Shown here piece by piece: positions 34,139 to 64,000 of a stretch of DNA of 64,000 nucleotides (positions are counted from its first letter, which is position 1; each line of letters starts with the position of its first letter). Origin of the DNA: Haemonchus contortus (Eukaryota; Nematoda; Chromadorea; Rhabditida; Trichostrongylidae); contig LS997562.1 in the NCBI GenBank assembly GCA_000469685.2, forward strand, positions 14,469,646 to 14,533,645. The letters run 5' to 3'. The notes beneath the pieces are model-generated. The model saw only the letters and a program-made list of their open reading frames with translations, made no database searches and was not told where the DNA came from. Made by a program: the position numbers and the translations under genes.

Positions 34139-37134
34139 TAGCTCGTGCACAATTCATCGAGTCGTGCAAATCTTGGGATTAACCGTTAACCAATTCGGGG
34201 CAGTTCGTCCAGTTCAGTTCCATGGAGAGCCTGTTATAGGGTATCCCTAACCAGCTTGACCAGAGACGAGAAAGAAGTACTAGGGGATTCTCCTTCAGGG
34301 GAAGTTCAACTCAGAAAAGTGTTTTACAGCTGATGAATGATTTTGGGAGAAATTCGACACGAAAGGCTCTTTATGCAAGTGCATTACCACTCTTGTCTCT
34401 CCCGCCCTCCCCTCGCCACCCGAGAGCGATGAGGAAGAACCGGCTGTGCGAGCAGGCTCATGAATGGGTGTTAGTTGTTGTTGATCGCCGTTGACTGTAC
34501 CTCCCCATTTCGTTCTGTGGTCTGTGGTTTCGTACACAACTCACATTTGAGCTTGGTGGACTAGGGAACTCCCCAGAAGAGCTAAACGCTTCTAGTCGCA
34601 TTTGGAGCACTTCAGTAGATTTGTGGTTCCTATTGACAGTAAATTGTGGATTGATGTTGTGTGCGGACCAGATGTGAACCGGCCAGTCAACCTGACTCAT
34701 TGGACTCGTCATCTTTCGCCATCCAAATCGGGAAACTAGCAGTGCAGTCGTGCTTGTTGTCATGGAGAGACACCTCCCAGAGCTCGCGGAAGCAATTCAC
34801 TGAATTATTGAATTCATGCTATATCGATGACGGACATTACACAGCCTTCATGATTGCATCGATCGGATTCAACTAAAAAAAGCTCGTAGAAAATTCCGAT
34901 AATCGTTCCGGACACAATCGCTCATCGCGCCATGCAATGATTCGATTCAGCGTTCAAAAACAAAGCATCGATGTTGGAGGATCGAACTTTTCTTCCGTTT
35001 AATCGCTTCTATTTTTAGTTTTTACCAGTATCTTCTTCCCAGCCACACGTTCTCACTCTCCGCAATCTTCTTCCTTTCTCTTTCAACTGCGATTTTTTCA
35101 TATCATGGTAATAAATTATTGATGTAGCCGTCTCATAAGAATATTCTACGTAAAAGCCCATTCCTGGGGGAGCCCAGGTGCTCACATTTTCACATTTGGA
35201 GTAGGGGTATAGGGCTTTGTCCGCAGGTCAGAACCGGGGCACACGTACCGCTAGCCAAACAAAAACAGGTGAATTTCTTGACCCCATGCAAAAATAGCAC
35301 TGTGTTCAAAATTTCAAAGCGCTCACTTCCAAAGGGGCGATATAGATATGCTTCCAGAAAACAGCATGAAAAGCTAACTCCCAAATTACGCCATGAATCT
35401 GACTTCCTTCGTAGTTTCACTTGAATTCGGAAGATGCATATAAATTAATTGCGGTCGTAGTCAGCTAATATGGTTGATATAATCAAAATCGCCGAGTTTC
35501 TCACAGTGATAGAGAAGAGCCAAGTGGGTCTTGCTTTCTGAGCAGCGTTAGTGCGGTTGTTTTCAATACCGAATGTGTACCCATAATATTCTTTATTGGA
35601 CCTGAGAGCTGCTTTCATTTCTGACAGTTCATTTCAATGGCAGAAGTTGAAAGCTGTTTTGGTTTTCACTCAAGTCTTGAGGGTTCCGATGGAGGCGATA
35701 AAACTGACTGGAAATCTTCTTGGTTCGAACTCTTGCTAATGTCCTGAATTTCGAGACGTACTAGGCGCTATCCTCCAGTATCCTTCAATTCTGTAAGCGA
35801 AATGGCTTTTGTTTCATTTTCAAAGGATTACGGAGAAATTCATTGAAAAAGGTATCCACCGATTTAGGCCTTCGGAAATACCCGTATTCGATTTTATGTA
35901 TGTGGGCGTTCCATATTCTTCACTGAAAACCACGCTACTTAGATTGCATGCAGCTTCCTCTACGCAGCTTCTGTTACTATGGACCAAATATCGGTAGACG
36001 ATAGGCCTTGTTTTGTGTACTACAAACGCTGTTCTCGTTTTTTCGCTAGGTGACTAGTACGTATTTTGACATAAATAGAATTCCCTTCTATTGTGCATTG
36101 TCGAGAACGAACAGTTCCGGAAATCCCATGTATATTCATGAGTGGATGATGGAAATCACTAGTTACTGATAGGTTTCCAGCTCGTTCCACATCATTTTTG
36201 TCGTGTTGATACGGTGTTGTCGTGATGGAAGGCCTGCCTTTTACTTGTATGGCCGAAATAAGTCGTGAAACTCGCCAATGAGATCCCCTGAAGGGTTCAA
36301 GTACATGCCCCTTTTTTCATCTTCTATTATGAGTGCACTGAGAATGTTGAGTCTCGATTGTAGAGAGAGGGAAAAAGAAGGCTATGAGTCGCTTTGCTGG
36401 AATGTGTGTTTTTCTATCACGGGATTTCCGGCTTTGACTATTTTTTTCGGCTTACGCACATAGCGGGTGGAAATCTTAGTGTGGATCACCGAATCGCCGT
36501 CGTTAGATACCAGTGACCAACCCCGCTTTGAATCGGCCAACGAACAATCAGCTGTTCCTGAATTCAGCTATGCTCTCGCCCACGAGTTGTACGGGGTGAC
36601 ATCTTCGCCGTAATAGCGTTTGATTGAGTTGCTGTCGAGCTAGATTTGTGATGAAGAGGGAGCATGGTCGGAATGTTATTTGCTGGTCATACTTGTACAT
36701 ATGTAACATCTCGTCTGGTGTGTGTGGCAGCTGGTAAAAAAGGATCCACATCATATAGGCCACAACACAAATCAACAGCTGAGGGGAACCCGTGCGCAAT
36801 AATCCAATACAATTCGTGTATGTATGTGTCAGTTTATTTGTTGGTTTGTCGGTTTTTATGTCGGTCTATCCAGCTACCAGCGAAAATTCCCCATTACGAT
36901 TATCATGAAGAGGGGAATTTGGAAAATCATTGTCACATTTAGTTGTGAATAGTTGCAAAGAAATCAGAAGTAGGATACATTCGGTGATAATGGTAATACA
37001 GCTTTGATCATAACATGGGTATGTAATTTGTGATGTAATTGACTTGATTATCACAAATTAGTTTTCTTCTGGGAGCGAGCAAACAAACTCGTAGGGAACA
37101 CAGATGGCTGCCTTAGAACCTCAGCACTGTGATA
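34139..37134. other. long stretch without a supported gene
   Basis: No exon set could be joined. The 101-codon minus frame at 34458-34763 looks mildly protein-like (WPVHIWSAHNINPQFTVNRN), but no family is recognised. No RNA gene or repeat is identified. Confidence 0.3.
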
Positions 37135-37433
37135 AGGATAAAGGATAAAGTTTTTGACGTTAATCAATCCCGTCTGAGGGATGCGCCCCCCGCACTCGTC
37201 TTCCATTCAGAATCGTGGTGGCGTAACGAGTGCGTATGTGGCCTATACAATGACTTGCGGGCCAGCCGATGAACAAGTCAGTGCTTTTATCCTCCCAGAC
37301 GAGTCTGGTACCATTTAACCAACCCGGGAGGAGTGGAAGGCTTGGTCGGTCTGGGCGGATATCGATCCGGGATTCGATCCCCTGACCGTGCGTGTGACAT
37401 AGTGCACCACTTGCCACTACTCCACCTCCGCCC
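37135..37433 (-). repeat. tRNA-headed SINE, copy 4, best preserved
   Basis: 299 bp flanked by the 13-base duplication CAGCACTGTGATA (37122-37134 and 37434-37446), the mark of target-primed reverse transcription. On the minus strand the head runs GGCGGAGGTGGAGTAGTGGC with an A-box-like TAGTGGCAAGTGG and a B box GGATCGAATCCCGG. A body of about 200 bases follows, ending in a short TTTATCC repeat tail. No coding capacity; mobilisation by a LINE is inferred. Confidence 0.9.
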
Positions 37434-37446
37434 CAGCACTGTGATA

Positions 37447-40400
37447 TCCGTTGATAATGACTGTGCACACACCAGCACTGCAATATTCATTCGTGCTCCG
37501 TTGGGATCCAAGCTCTCTTTATAGTCACTGAGAGGTGTGAAACGGAAGCATTATGAACGTGATGCTACTCATAAACATAATATTGTGCGGCCATTGATCA
37601 TTCATATTCGTTAGGGATCCCAGCAAGGTCCATTTTTTGGACTTCAGGCCAATATTTTACTATCTAGTAGAAAAGATTTGAACCAAGAGTCGAGAATCAG
37701 AAGACAACGGCCATTATGTGTCCTCATCCTCTGGTGCTCGATTTCGTTTGTGGCTTTGTTCCTGATAATAAAAGGGATAGGAATGAGGCCTTTCGATGCT
37801 TATCACTCCCTCGTCTGAATGCACCTCCACATAAAACTGCCATTTGGAATCGTTTTCCAGTTTTGAATGGAAGGCTTGTCGGCTGTCGTTATGTCTTGCT
37901 ATCCGGAGGTGTTCGGAGACGTTGGGTTAACTTTGGGATGGGTAGGGCTTGCGGCAAGGGGAGGGATTCGAGCTAACCGAGGCTAGGTCCACGAGGTGGC
38001 GGGACATACACGGGCATGAGCAGTATCTTGGGTTGAACCTAGTCGTCGGCTCAGGCTCCATCTTAGTTCCTTACCAGATCTGTTGGGTTCGTTGTATATC
38101 TACTCATTTTGAAAATTTTATACAGAATTTGTTAATCCTAATTAGGCAGACCCTTATTTACTTCTGTAAAGGTAGATACGGTACACCCAGCTTTTCGGAA
38201 TACACCATGCATTTGACCTTTTTTGGAAAATGAGAAAAGCCGCGGAGCATTTGATGTTTGGAGAAGGAGTATTTGGTGTTTGGAGAAATCATCAAAGGGA
38301 GAAATGTATTGACTGAAATAACTCAGAAAAAATGGTTTGCATGTTCAATTGCAATGATTTGTCCTGCAGAATAGACCATGCTCGACTTATTCTTCATTCT
38401 GGCATAAACTTCGACGTGTGTAGGAGGTTATGTTTTGCCAGGAGTACTTAACTTCATTGAGCTCACGTTCCAACCTCTCCACCTATTCGAGAGCCTGAAA
38501 ATCGAAAAACCAGTTGGGATTGGTTTTGAAGTGGCTGATCTCTGAGGGCGATTTTCGAACGTTCTATGGAGCAACAGCTTGCGGTTGAAGAGAACTGTTC
38601 GGGCAGCGCTTTGCGCTCATGAATCGCGCAGTGCGGCGAACTCGCGCTGTGCTTGAGGCGCTCTATCGCTCTGTCGGGAAACTCCATCTGACTGTGTTGA
38701 GTCACTGTAGAGTTGATCATTTGGCCCATTCTAGGTCCTAATCTTAACAGCAACTAAATGAACTGCAAACTGACGACAAAGATTTGCATCGTCGTGTACT
38801 GCTCTGGAATTTGCTCATCTGTACCAGTTTTCTATATTCATCAATAGGAGCACTAAGCTTGGGATGCCAGCAGTATCCTCGTCTACGTAAGGAGTCAGTG
38901 GGCTGCTCTCTGATTTCTACTATTTTCTTTCATGTTCCAAACTCCCCTGTTTGACTTCTGGTAGTCTGAGCTGGTATTCAGATGAGTCGGATCCCATTTT
39001 AGGTTTTCGTTTTCGCAAGCTCTCCAAAATAACGTTGGACAAAGCTGCAACAAATCTTGGAAGACTAAGCAAGCGGGTGATGTCTCGTGCCGCTATAATG
39101 CCGAGATCAACTGGGAATCATTTCTTGGCTGTTCACGTGTGCGATGCGGGGTGCGCCATGAATTTGAGCTGGTCCAATGTCGCAGAGCTAATCGGGTCGG
39201 AGTATCCAAACTACTTTTAGTTGGAGATAATTGAACGGATAGGAGTTTTAACGGCTTTGTTTAAGCTGCAGTATCTCAAGAAACTCCCATGTAGGACGTT
39301 CAAACTACTTGTCATAACCTATGACGATAGTGTCAGGCAGTTCCGGACAATTTCGGCCTGATGTAGCCATTTCTTTGCGCAACGGGAGCAAGTTAAATCT
39401 CGTCCATCCCTTCCATGCCATTACCGTCACGGTGATCTCACACAGCCTTCACTTCCACTACTTTTAAAAAGCCTTGAAGTAGGCGGATTTTCTCGATTCC
39501 ATCCCACCGATGTACTCCTCTACATCAACACTTCCGCTTTTCAACCTAAAAGGATACCTCGAAGTTATTGTGAACTAAAGGATGAGGTGTATCATTTCGA
39601 GAATACCACCCAATATAGAGTAAAGTATAGTTCAGAATCTGTAAAATAAACCCATAGAGCCTTCATTCACATCTTTGCATTCCCTCCATCACGATGGTTG
39701 AGAGAGGGTAGAGAAACCCAGTGTGCTCCAAAAAAATCATTTCGAACTTACTTTTTTTTGACTTCTTATTATTCGAAAGATTCTCAAAACAATAAAACGA
39801 AACATTTTGAAAACACTAACACTAAGTTGGCGAGTTACGCTCAAAACTTTCGCTCCGGGCAAGGCTCGATCCTGTGCTTGTGCTATCCGGCTCGTGCTTT
39901 TCTACCATTTCACTACCGAAATCCCAATTGCTCTGGTTCTTTTGATGTCCTTTATGCCGTGGGTTGTCACTCATACGTACAATGTGATGTGTCGGCATTT
40001 TGCACTCTCAGCGGACCCCGAACGGATCGGCATCAGTTCAAGTGAATGTGGGCCCCATCCGTATGCAATCAATGGAGCTAGTCAATGTCTAGACTGTCCC
40101 AGATTTTGGATAATACGTTTCACAAAATAACGTCACTCCTTACTCTTCTATTACTCCTCTGCTGCACTTCGGAAAAAGCTAAGTAGAAAGTTCTCATGGA
40201 CTCAATTCCAAACAATTTTCAAGTCGTAAATCACTTTCGAAGAAAGGGATTCGGTTCTGGAAAAGTAGATCGGTATTTTATGTAGCCCCAAAGATCGTTG
40301 CGAGGACATCATAGTTTCCTTGAGATTCTTTTTTTTGAGTGTTTGGTACTGTCCAGTCCTTTTATCTGTAGGGGGTAAAGGTTAAAAGGAGGGCTAGTCG

Positions 40401-40890
40401 AAACAGTGGTGTAACTTGGAACCATCGAACATTCAGTGAACAGACTTTTTCTGACAGTTTTTTTTCTGCGTGCGAGTGTTCTTGAGAGCTTAGCTGAGAT
40501 GTTGATGTGATTCTGTGAGTTCAGGCCACTTCAACAGTGAACGCTCTTTAGCAGCCCCAGACAGAGGAGTTCCGTGCAATTCGCGGCGGCACCTCGGCAG
40601 TTCCCGTTTCATTTGCCTTTCAATTTTATTTTTCTTGGTCAGATTGGTCCTGGGCTCACTCTTTACCATCAAACGAAACTATTCTGGAGAAGTTTCCGGG
40701 TTGGTCAACATACCGTAGAACATTTTTATTCTCCTGCTCATGGTTTGCTCGGGAAGCTTCCGCCCATCTTCCATTTCTCGATCATCTTCTATACCGATTG
40801 GATACCCGGCCTAGAAGATATCTCTTAGTTATTTGTCCATTTTTTGGTAGTTAATACATCGCCATCGTGCAACTATTTAATGCTTAAAAG
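37447..40890. other. long stretch without a supported gene
   Basis: Contains the dispersed repeat at 39474-39576. Several open frames (for example 38951-39220 and 39698-40130) lack splice support or recognisable domains. I see nothing else. Confidence 0.3.
39474..39576 (+). repeat. dispersed repeat, copy 2
   Basis: Partner of 25814-25914, sharing CACCGATGTACT, CTTCCGCTTTTC-type and GAAGTTATTGTGAACT segments. Family unknown. Confidence 0.55.
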
Positions 40891-41157
40891 CTTGGGACGT
40901 TAATCAAAGCCGTCTGAGGAATGCGCCACGCATATGACTTCCATTCAAAATCGTAGTGGTGTATTGAATGCGTATGTGGTCTATACAATGAATTGCGGTG
41001 GGTAACCATCGAACAACTCAAGACTTTTATCCTCCCAGACGTATATGGAACCGTGTAGCCGACCCCGGATGAATGGAAGGCTTGATTGAGTCGGGATTCG
41101 AACCTGTGACCATGAACGTGTGATAAAGGGCCACTTGCCACTACACCATTTTTGCTC
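40891..41157 (-). repeat. tRNA-headed SINE, copy 5
   Basis: On the minus strand the head starts near GCAAAAATGGTGTAGTGGCA and contains a near-perfect B box (GGTTCGAATCCCG). The body matches the other copies (CTGGGAGGATAAAAGTC; CCACTACGATTTTGAATGG). The palindromic MITE copy E sits immediately beside its head. Confidence 0.82.
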
Positions 41158-41165
41158 TGAACCAC

Positions 41166-41427
41166 GGGGGACGGTCAAGTCGTGCGTCCGAGGGTGCGCG
41201 CGGCGAGTTGCGCGGCGAAATTCATACCTATTCTGACGGCTTTAGCGCCTATTATTTGGGCCCAATTTTAAAGTACAGTAGAATAGTAGGATCAGCTGAC
41301 CTTACTAATTTACCCTACTTCAGATTTGGGGCCTAATGATAGGCGCCGGAGTCGTCCAAATTCGCCACGAACTTCGCCGCGCAATTTGCCGCGCGCCCCG
41401 TCGGACGCACGACTTGACACACACCCC
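41166..41427. mobile_element. 262-bp palindromic MITE, intact copy E
   Basis: Starts GGGGGACGGTCAAGTCGTGC and ends with the inverse (GCACGACTTGACACACACCCC). It is flanked by the 8-base duplication TGAACCAC (41158-41165 and 41428-41435). Same length as copy D, with a different outer arm sequence but the same inner arms (GTTGCGCGGCGAAATTC; GAACTTCGCCGCGCAATTTG). Non-coding. Confidence 0.9.
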
Positions 41428-41435
41428 TGAACCAC

Positions 41436-44400
41436 TGATTAACAACAAATAAATATGTAGTCCGAGGGAAAAACATGCATGATTGTTTCATACACTTCAT
41501 ACAATGTAGTGTGCTCGTAATTTTTTGCCATCCCTCACCTTTAAATTCTGTTTTTTCCTTTTCTTGGAAAAATCTGTATCGAAAATATTGTTAAAGGTCT
41601 TGTTCACCCATTGTTGCCCAACTATCGAATGGAGCCCCTTTGGATTTAGCGCTCTGACTTCAATCCCTCTCGTCAACGTCATACCCAAAAAAAGGCCATC
41701 TGAACTTGTCAGGCAGTTTCCTTCGAAAAACCATGAAGCATTATTTTAAAGCAGGATTTGAGAGCTTCAACCTGACAACCTAAAAATAACTCTAGCTTCA
41801 AAACTTTGTTTGCCCCTGTGTTACCTCTGTGCTAAGTTCCCCTTCACTCCCTCCTTATCCCTCTGCCTTTCTCCTCACCCACTTCTTACCACTTTGTACG
41901 ATGCTTGCTATTCTTCACTCTATAGACGTTTCTTTACCATTTATTCACTTGTCCCGAATCATAACCGCACATCCACGGCTTCCTCCCCGAATTGGAAAAA
42001 GTTTTTCACCTCGGCTTTCCCATTTATCTATTTCCTCTTCGGCCAGTGCAACCGCTTGTTCAACTTTTCCCATCTATCCATCACCAATTTGACATTTTCT
42101 TCTGTCGCTGGAAGTTTCAGGCTGTGTCTGCTCCTTCGCGAGGCATTATTTCGACTTTCGTTCCGACTAACCTACTGCCTGTTCCGTTCCTGTACCCAAT
42201 CCTGACACATCTTTTCAACCAATTTTACTCTATTCACCCTTTTCGACCACCATCCTTCTTCCTTGATGGCTTTCGTCTTTCTCCTCCTTTTCCTCATCCT
42301 CTACCCCTAACTCCCTTCTGGTCCGGAGTTTCATGTTTCCATTGTCAAGGTTTCATCGCTTTGGCTGCCCTCTACCCTATCCCCCTTGCATTACCATACA
42401 GTATTTATTGTTTCAATCAGCATAACTGGGAAAGGTAATGAGGCCCGCAACCGACGACTAAGTGGGTATACCCCACTCGTAAGTCCCTGGAGGCTGTCGG
42501 TGGCAAACTGAAAGAACACCGCACATCTATCTGTTAACTAGGTGAGCAGCTCCCTTAACCTTGGCACATATGTAGAATTTGGAGCAGGAAAGCGACAGGG
42601 AACGAAGATTGGAGCAACACTCGGGACCTTTTTTCTGAAAGCTCTCAGAACATGGCAAGGTTATCAGATTTTAGACGACAGCATTTTGATGAGAAGATGA
42701 TTTTTTGAAAACCATGGCTTTCAGAAATGAGTTTAATAGCCTACTAACTACAATCGCTTGAATTCTCCAGGGATTTCACTTTGTTGTATGCTTACGAAGA
42801 GCTTGAATCTACCCTTTACCCATTTTGGAAAATTTTTTCGCCGTAAGTGCTGGAAGGTAACTTGTGATGGGGTTGTGATTAGGTCGAATACGAACCACTC
42901 TACCCTGCCGTAGATATTCTACGTCCCGTGATTGTAAAGGCTTTAGCCATTCCATTGCGCTCCCGAGAATGCACATGTATGAGGCTTTTTTCGTCTCATC
43001 AAATTTGAGGACGAACGTGGCACTTAGGATGAGGGCGCTGTTTCCATTCACAAGCTCGCTCACGAGTCGACACTATTTGTAAGATGAATTGAGCTTTCTT
43101 CCCGGCTAAAATTGACAACCCTAGATGACCTTAGATGGGTACTTACGGGATATTGATTAAATTTATCGATTTTCTCCTTGTTCCCCACTTGGATGGGTTT
43201 TTTATGAAACGTGCGGATCTCGTACAACGTTATGATGGGGCGTTTTACGAGATCATTCTGTCTTTGTTGCCGTTTGCATACAGAGGGTTCCTGAGGGGGA
43301 TGACTTGGTGCTCAATATTGTCCCATGTTCTCTGTCCCCCTGAAAATTCCCTCTCATTTACTCCTCGAAGTTCCTGAAAATACAATCCGACCATGACGTT
43401 TCGAAGCTCTGCCTATTTTGATCGGTGCACCTGGCTGCCTATTGCAATTGATACTTCGCTATGTGTAAAATTCAAGGGCTAAAAACTTTGAAAGGGTAGG
43501 AATGGTTTACCATCAGGATAAGCTGTAGTGGATATTACTCTCATTTGTGCCACCTTTAGAACTGTTTCAATCCCTAAAAGGACTTCCGCTGAGAACAACT
43601 AAACCAACTGCCAAAATTGCCATTGAATCATTAAATCCGCTCACGTTCTATACCAATGATATCCTGGAGCAGCTATAGCTGCCCTGGCCGCAAACAATGG
43701 CTGCATACACTGCTGTCAGACGTTCTCTACAGGGACAATGATCCATATCCGCTACCGCTGTTACAGGGGAGATTTCGATAGTTTTAGGGCTATTGGGCTG
43801 CACATACGGCAGTGTTCGGACTAGGAGCTCTTCCAGTCCACTTGTGCTCGTTCTTCAATCGATCGATGTTCCGCGACGAATCGATCGATAATCGGCAACT
43901 TGAATACGGTAAGTCAAGCAGGACTTCCCAGCATAGTTTATGTTAAAATTTGATTTTTTTACGACATGGAGCGAGAACGTTGTCTTCCTGCCCACCCTGA
44001 TATATTCAATGTTTGCTTTTGTTAGTTTTAATGGTTGAACCATGGCTTTATAAATAGATAGGCTTTCTACACGTTGTCGTTACCAGGGCTTGATAGATGT
44101 TTTTTCTCATTTAGCCCTTCTTCTTATTACTGACGGCTCTTTCGTGCTGCCATCAACAGAACTCTCTAGAATCCGCTAGCATTTCGATTATATTTGCTTA
44201 CCTTCGAGGGTAATGTTGGCTTTGTTCCAAATCACGCATGGAACCATCGAAGTGTGCCGGTTTGTTGTGTTTGGTGGACGGCTGTGTTCTCGCGACATTT
44301 TACACTCACTTCTCAAGATGTTACCGCGGCGGCGGCGCCTCAGGAAAGAGAGCCATTCTTATCAGTCCTTCCCGGTCTGGGATCGTTGCGCTGATTGGGG

Positions 44401-45280
44401 ATTGCTATTGAACTAAATTCCAATTTTGAGAAGTCACCTACAGGTTTAATGGCAATTATTACCATCTTGAGGGAAAATTGTTTGTTTACAAGGAAATCCT
44501 ACCCGGTGGGTCTCTCGGGGAACTGCTTCAGCCTCTGCTTCCCAACGCTGCGCCCCTCTCTGTAGTTATTAGGCAGTAAGGTAGTCCTACCAAAGTTGGA
44601 CTTAGAGTTCAAATGAAGTACTTGGGAGAGATCTCTTAGTGTTTAGAGGGGCATTGACGGGTGATTGATGCCCAAATGGTACAACAAGGTTGATGCCAAA
44701 ACACCTGGCCATGCCCGTCATGTGTTCCTCCGGCATTTTGACCTCATCTCCTGCTGTCGAACTCCCCTCTACATCACCATCGCACTGCCTCACTCCCTCC
44801 TCTATCGCCTTCCATTATCCTACCAATTACCGTCATTATTTACTTATCCTCAAACAGATAAGTACATAAACCCACTCATTCATCCCCATTTTTTCCCCAT
44901 GATACGTTTCTCCATTCACCACCGCCGGTATTTTTATCCGAATCCTCTTCAATCTTGTAGTCATCTGGTTATAAGATTGTTTCTTGATTCTCGATATTTA
45001 CTATCCTCGTTGTCCTCGTTGCCGCCTCCTGCCGTACTCCCAGATGTCAACTTTCTGCTGCTCTCTAGTTTACATTACAGTACTACACAACGAGATGTGT
45101 TTGAAGCTGGCGCCACTCTAGCGCCTCCATCGACTTGCGCGTCAGCTGTTACCGAGCCCGTTAACTTGGACTACTGCCCGTCGATTACGTGGAGTTCTTC
45201 ACACTCTCTTGATCTACCAGTGCGACTCTTCTTCATATTCTGGACGTACCTGGTCACCGACGTGCCCCTCAGTGGCAAAA
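41436..45280. other. region upstream of kin-1, including pyrimidine-rich DNA
   Basis: From about 41800 to 42430 the plus strand is strongly C/T-rich, and again from about 44740 to 45060 just before the first kin-1 exon. Such tracts explain the long Ser/Leu/Pro-rich frames here, which I do not regard as genes. The stretch next to 45281 probably holds promoter sequence for the myristoylated kin-1 isoform, but I can name no element. Confidence 0.4.
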
Positions 45281-63296
<18,016 letters not shown>

Positions 63297-64000
63297 CACC
63301 AACCGAGGCACTTGCTGTTAATGTAGCCCGTTCGCCATACACCCTCCTTTCCTCGACTCTTGCCGTCCGTCTCACCAGCATCTCCGTATGTCTCTGCTAG
63401 CATCTCCGCTTCCGTAGTGTCTCTGTCCCGGTCCCTTCTGTTCGTGGTGTCCGCTCCCGGTGAGAGCATCCAATCCTTACATTATCCCCGTCTCGATACA
63501 CGCCTATCTTGCCTCCGAACTACTTAGAACGCTGTGTTCTTTCCCTCTTCGCCACCCCTTTTCTAGTCATTCGTTCACTTTTGCCTACTATTTGTATCCT
63601 GCACCTTTCGGTCCAGTCGTATCCGAGTCACCCACCCATACCACATTAAACCCCCCACACTGCACTTGCCGCGTCCATGCTCGCGCTTATAATCTTTGTT
63701 CCTTCCATCATCACATCGTCATCGTTTGCTGTTCACTAGTGTTCGTAGCGACCTCGGCATGATTCAGTCCGTTTCCTAGTCCTTCCGAGTTCGTCTGCCC
63801 ACCGCTCATGTGCAGTGGGGCGCCGAACTCGTCAGTGTTCTAACATTGTACGGATCAAATGTGACATCGTTTCTTCTGCTGACAAGTTTTGTAGGCTCTC
63901 TATTGTGTGCACTGCTTGGCTGCCCAGTCGCGCTATGTTTTGTAAGTATTTGGGTACGTCTTGCAGTCCTCATTAACTTGACAGTGAAGCCGTACAATGC
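63297..64000. other. kin-1 3' flank
   Basis: Pyrimidine-rich sequence after the stop codon, probably 3' UTR at its start. No poly-A signal or further gene could be fixed. The open frame at 63460-63762 reflects the C/T-rich composition. Confidence 0.4.

Noticed and set aside
41810..42438. Long overlapping Ser/Leu/Pro-rich frames upstream of kin-1
   Set aside because: They follow from strong C/T bias, are open in several frames at once and show no domain or splice signals.

Overview
This window is eukaryotic nuclear DNA that looks like a strongylid (hookworm-type, clade V) nematode. The genes have many short, phase-consistent exons with worm-style tttcag acceptors, small introns next to very large ones, and one GC-AG intron. 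Three encoded proteins read as close relatives of Caenorhabditis proteins. The space between genes is full of decayed mobile DNA, including mariner deletion derivatives. There are no operons of the bacterial kind, no rRNA genes and no CRISPR arrays.

Layout. 2.3-7.8 kb (+): a nine-exon DHHC palmitoyltransferase of the ZDHHC3/7 type. 9.3-11.3 kb (-): the splicing factor SYF2, in seven exons. 11.7-25 kb: a repeat field with GC-rich palindromes, a mariner relic, a Penelope-like remnant carrying a hammerhead-ribozyme-like core, a BEL/Pao-type gag zinc-knuckle fragment and a 1.47-kb foldback element. 26.7-28.2 kb (+): a small multi-pass membrane protein gene I do not recognise. 28-41.5 kb: SINE copies, a mariner pair in inverted orientation and two intact copies of a 262-bp palindromic MITE. 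45.3-63.3 kb (+): kin-1, the cAMP-dependent protein kinase catalytic subunit, fills the right third. It has at least three strong alternative first exons, two more candidate ones, an A-helix exon, a conserved kinase core in seven exons, and two alternative C-terminal exons.

The genes are housekeeping or signalling genes and do not form a pathway. The most interesting material is (i) the alternative ends of kin-1, especially a candidate 5' exon that would replace the A-helix and a second C-terminal tail that keeps the terminal FxxF motif; (ii) a tRNA-headed SINE family of six copies, one with a 13-bp target duplication and a TTTATCC-type tail, and one with an inverted head; (iii) a 262-bp MITE with 8-bp target duplications; and (iv) the ribozyme-like core. 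Exon joins were checked by reading phase by eye; no alignment, transcript or database search was run. Many uninterrupted reading frames here are chance and were left out.
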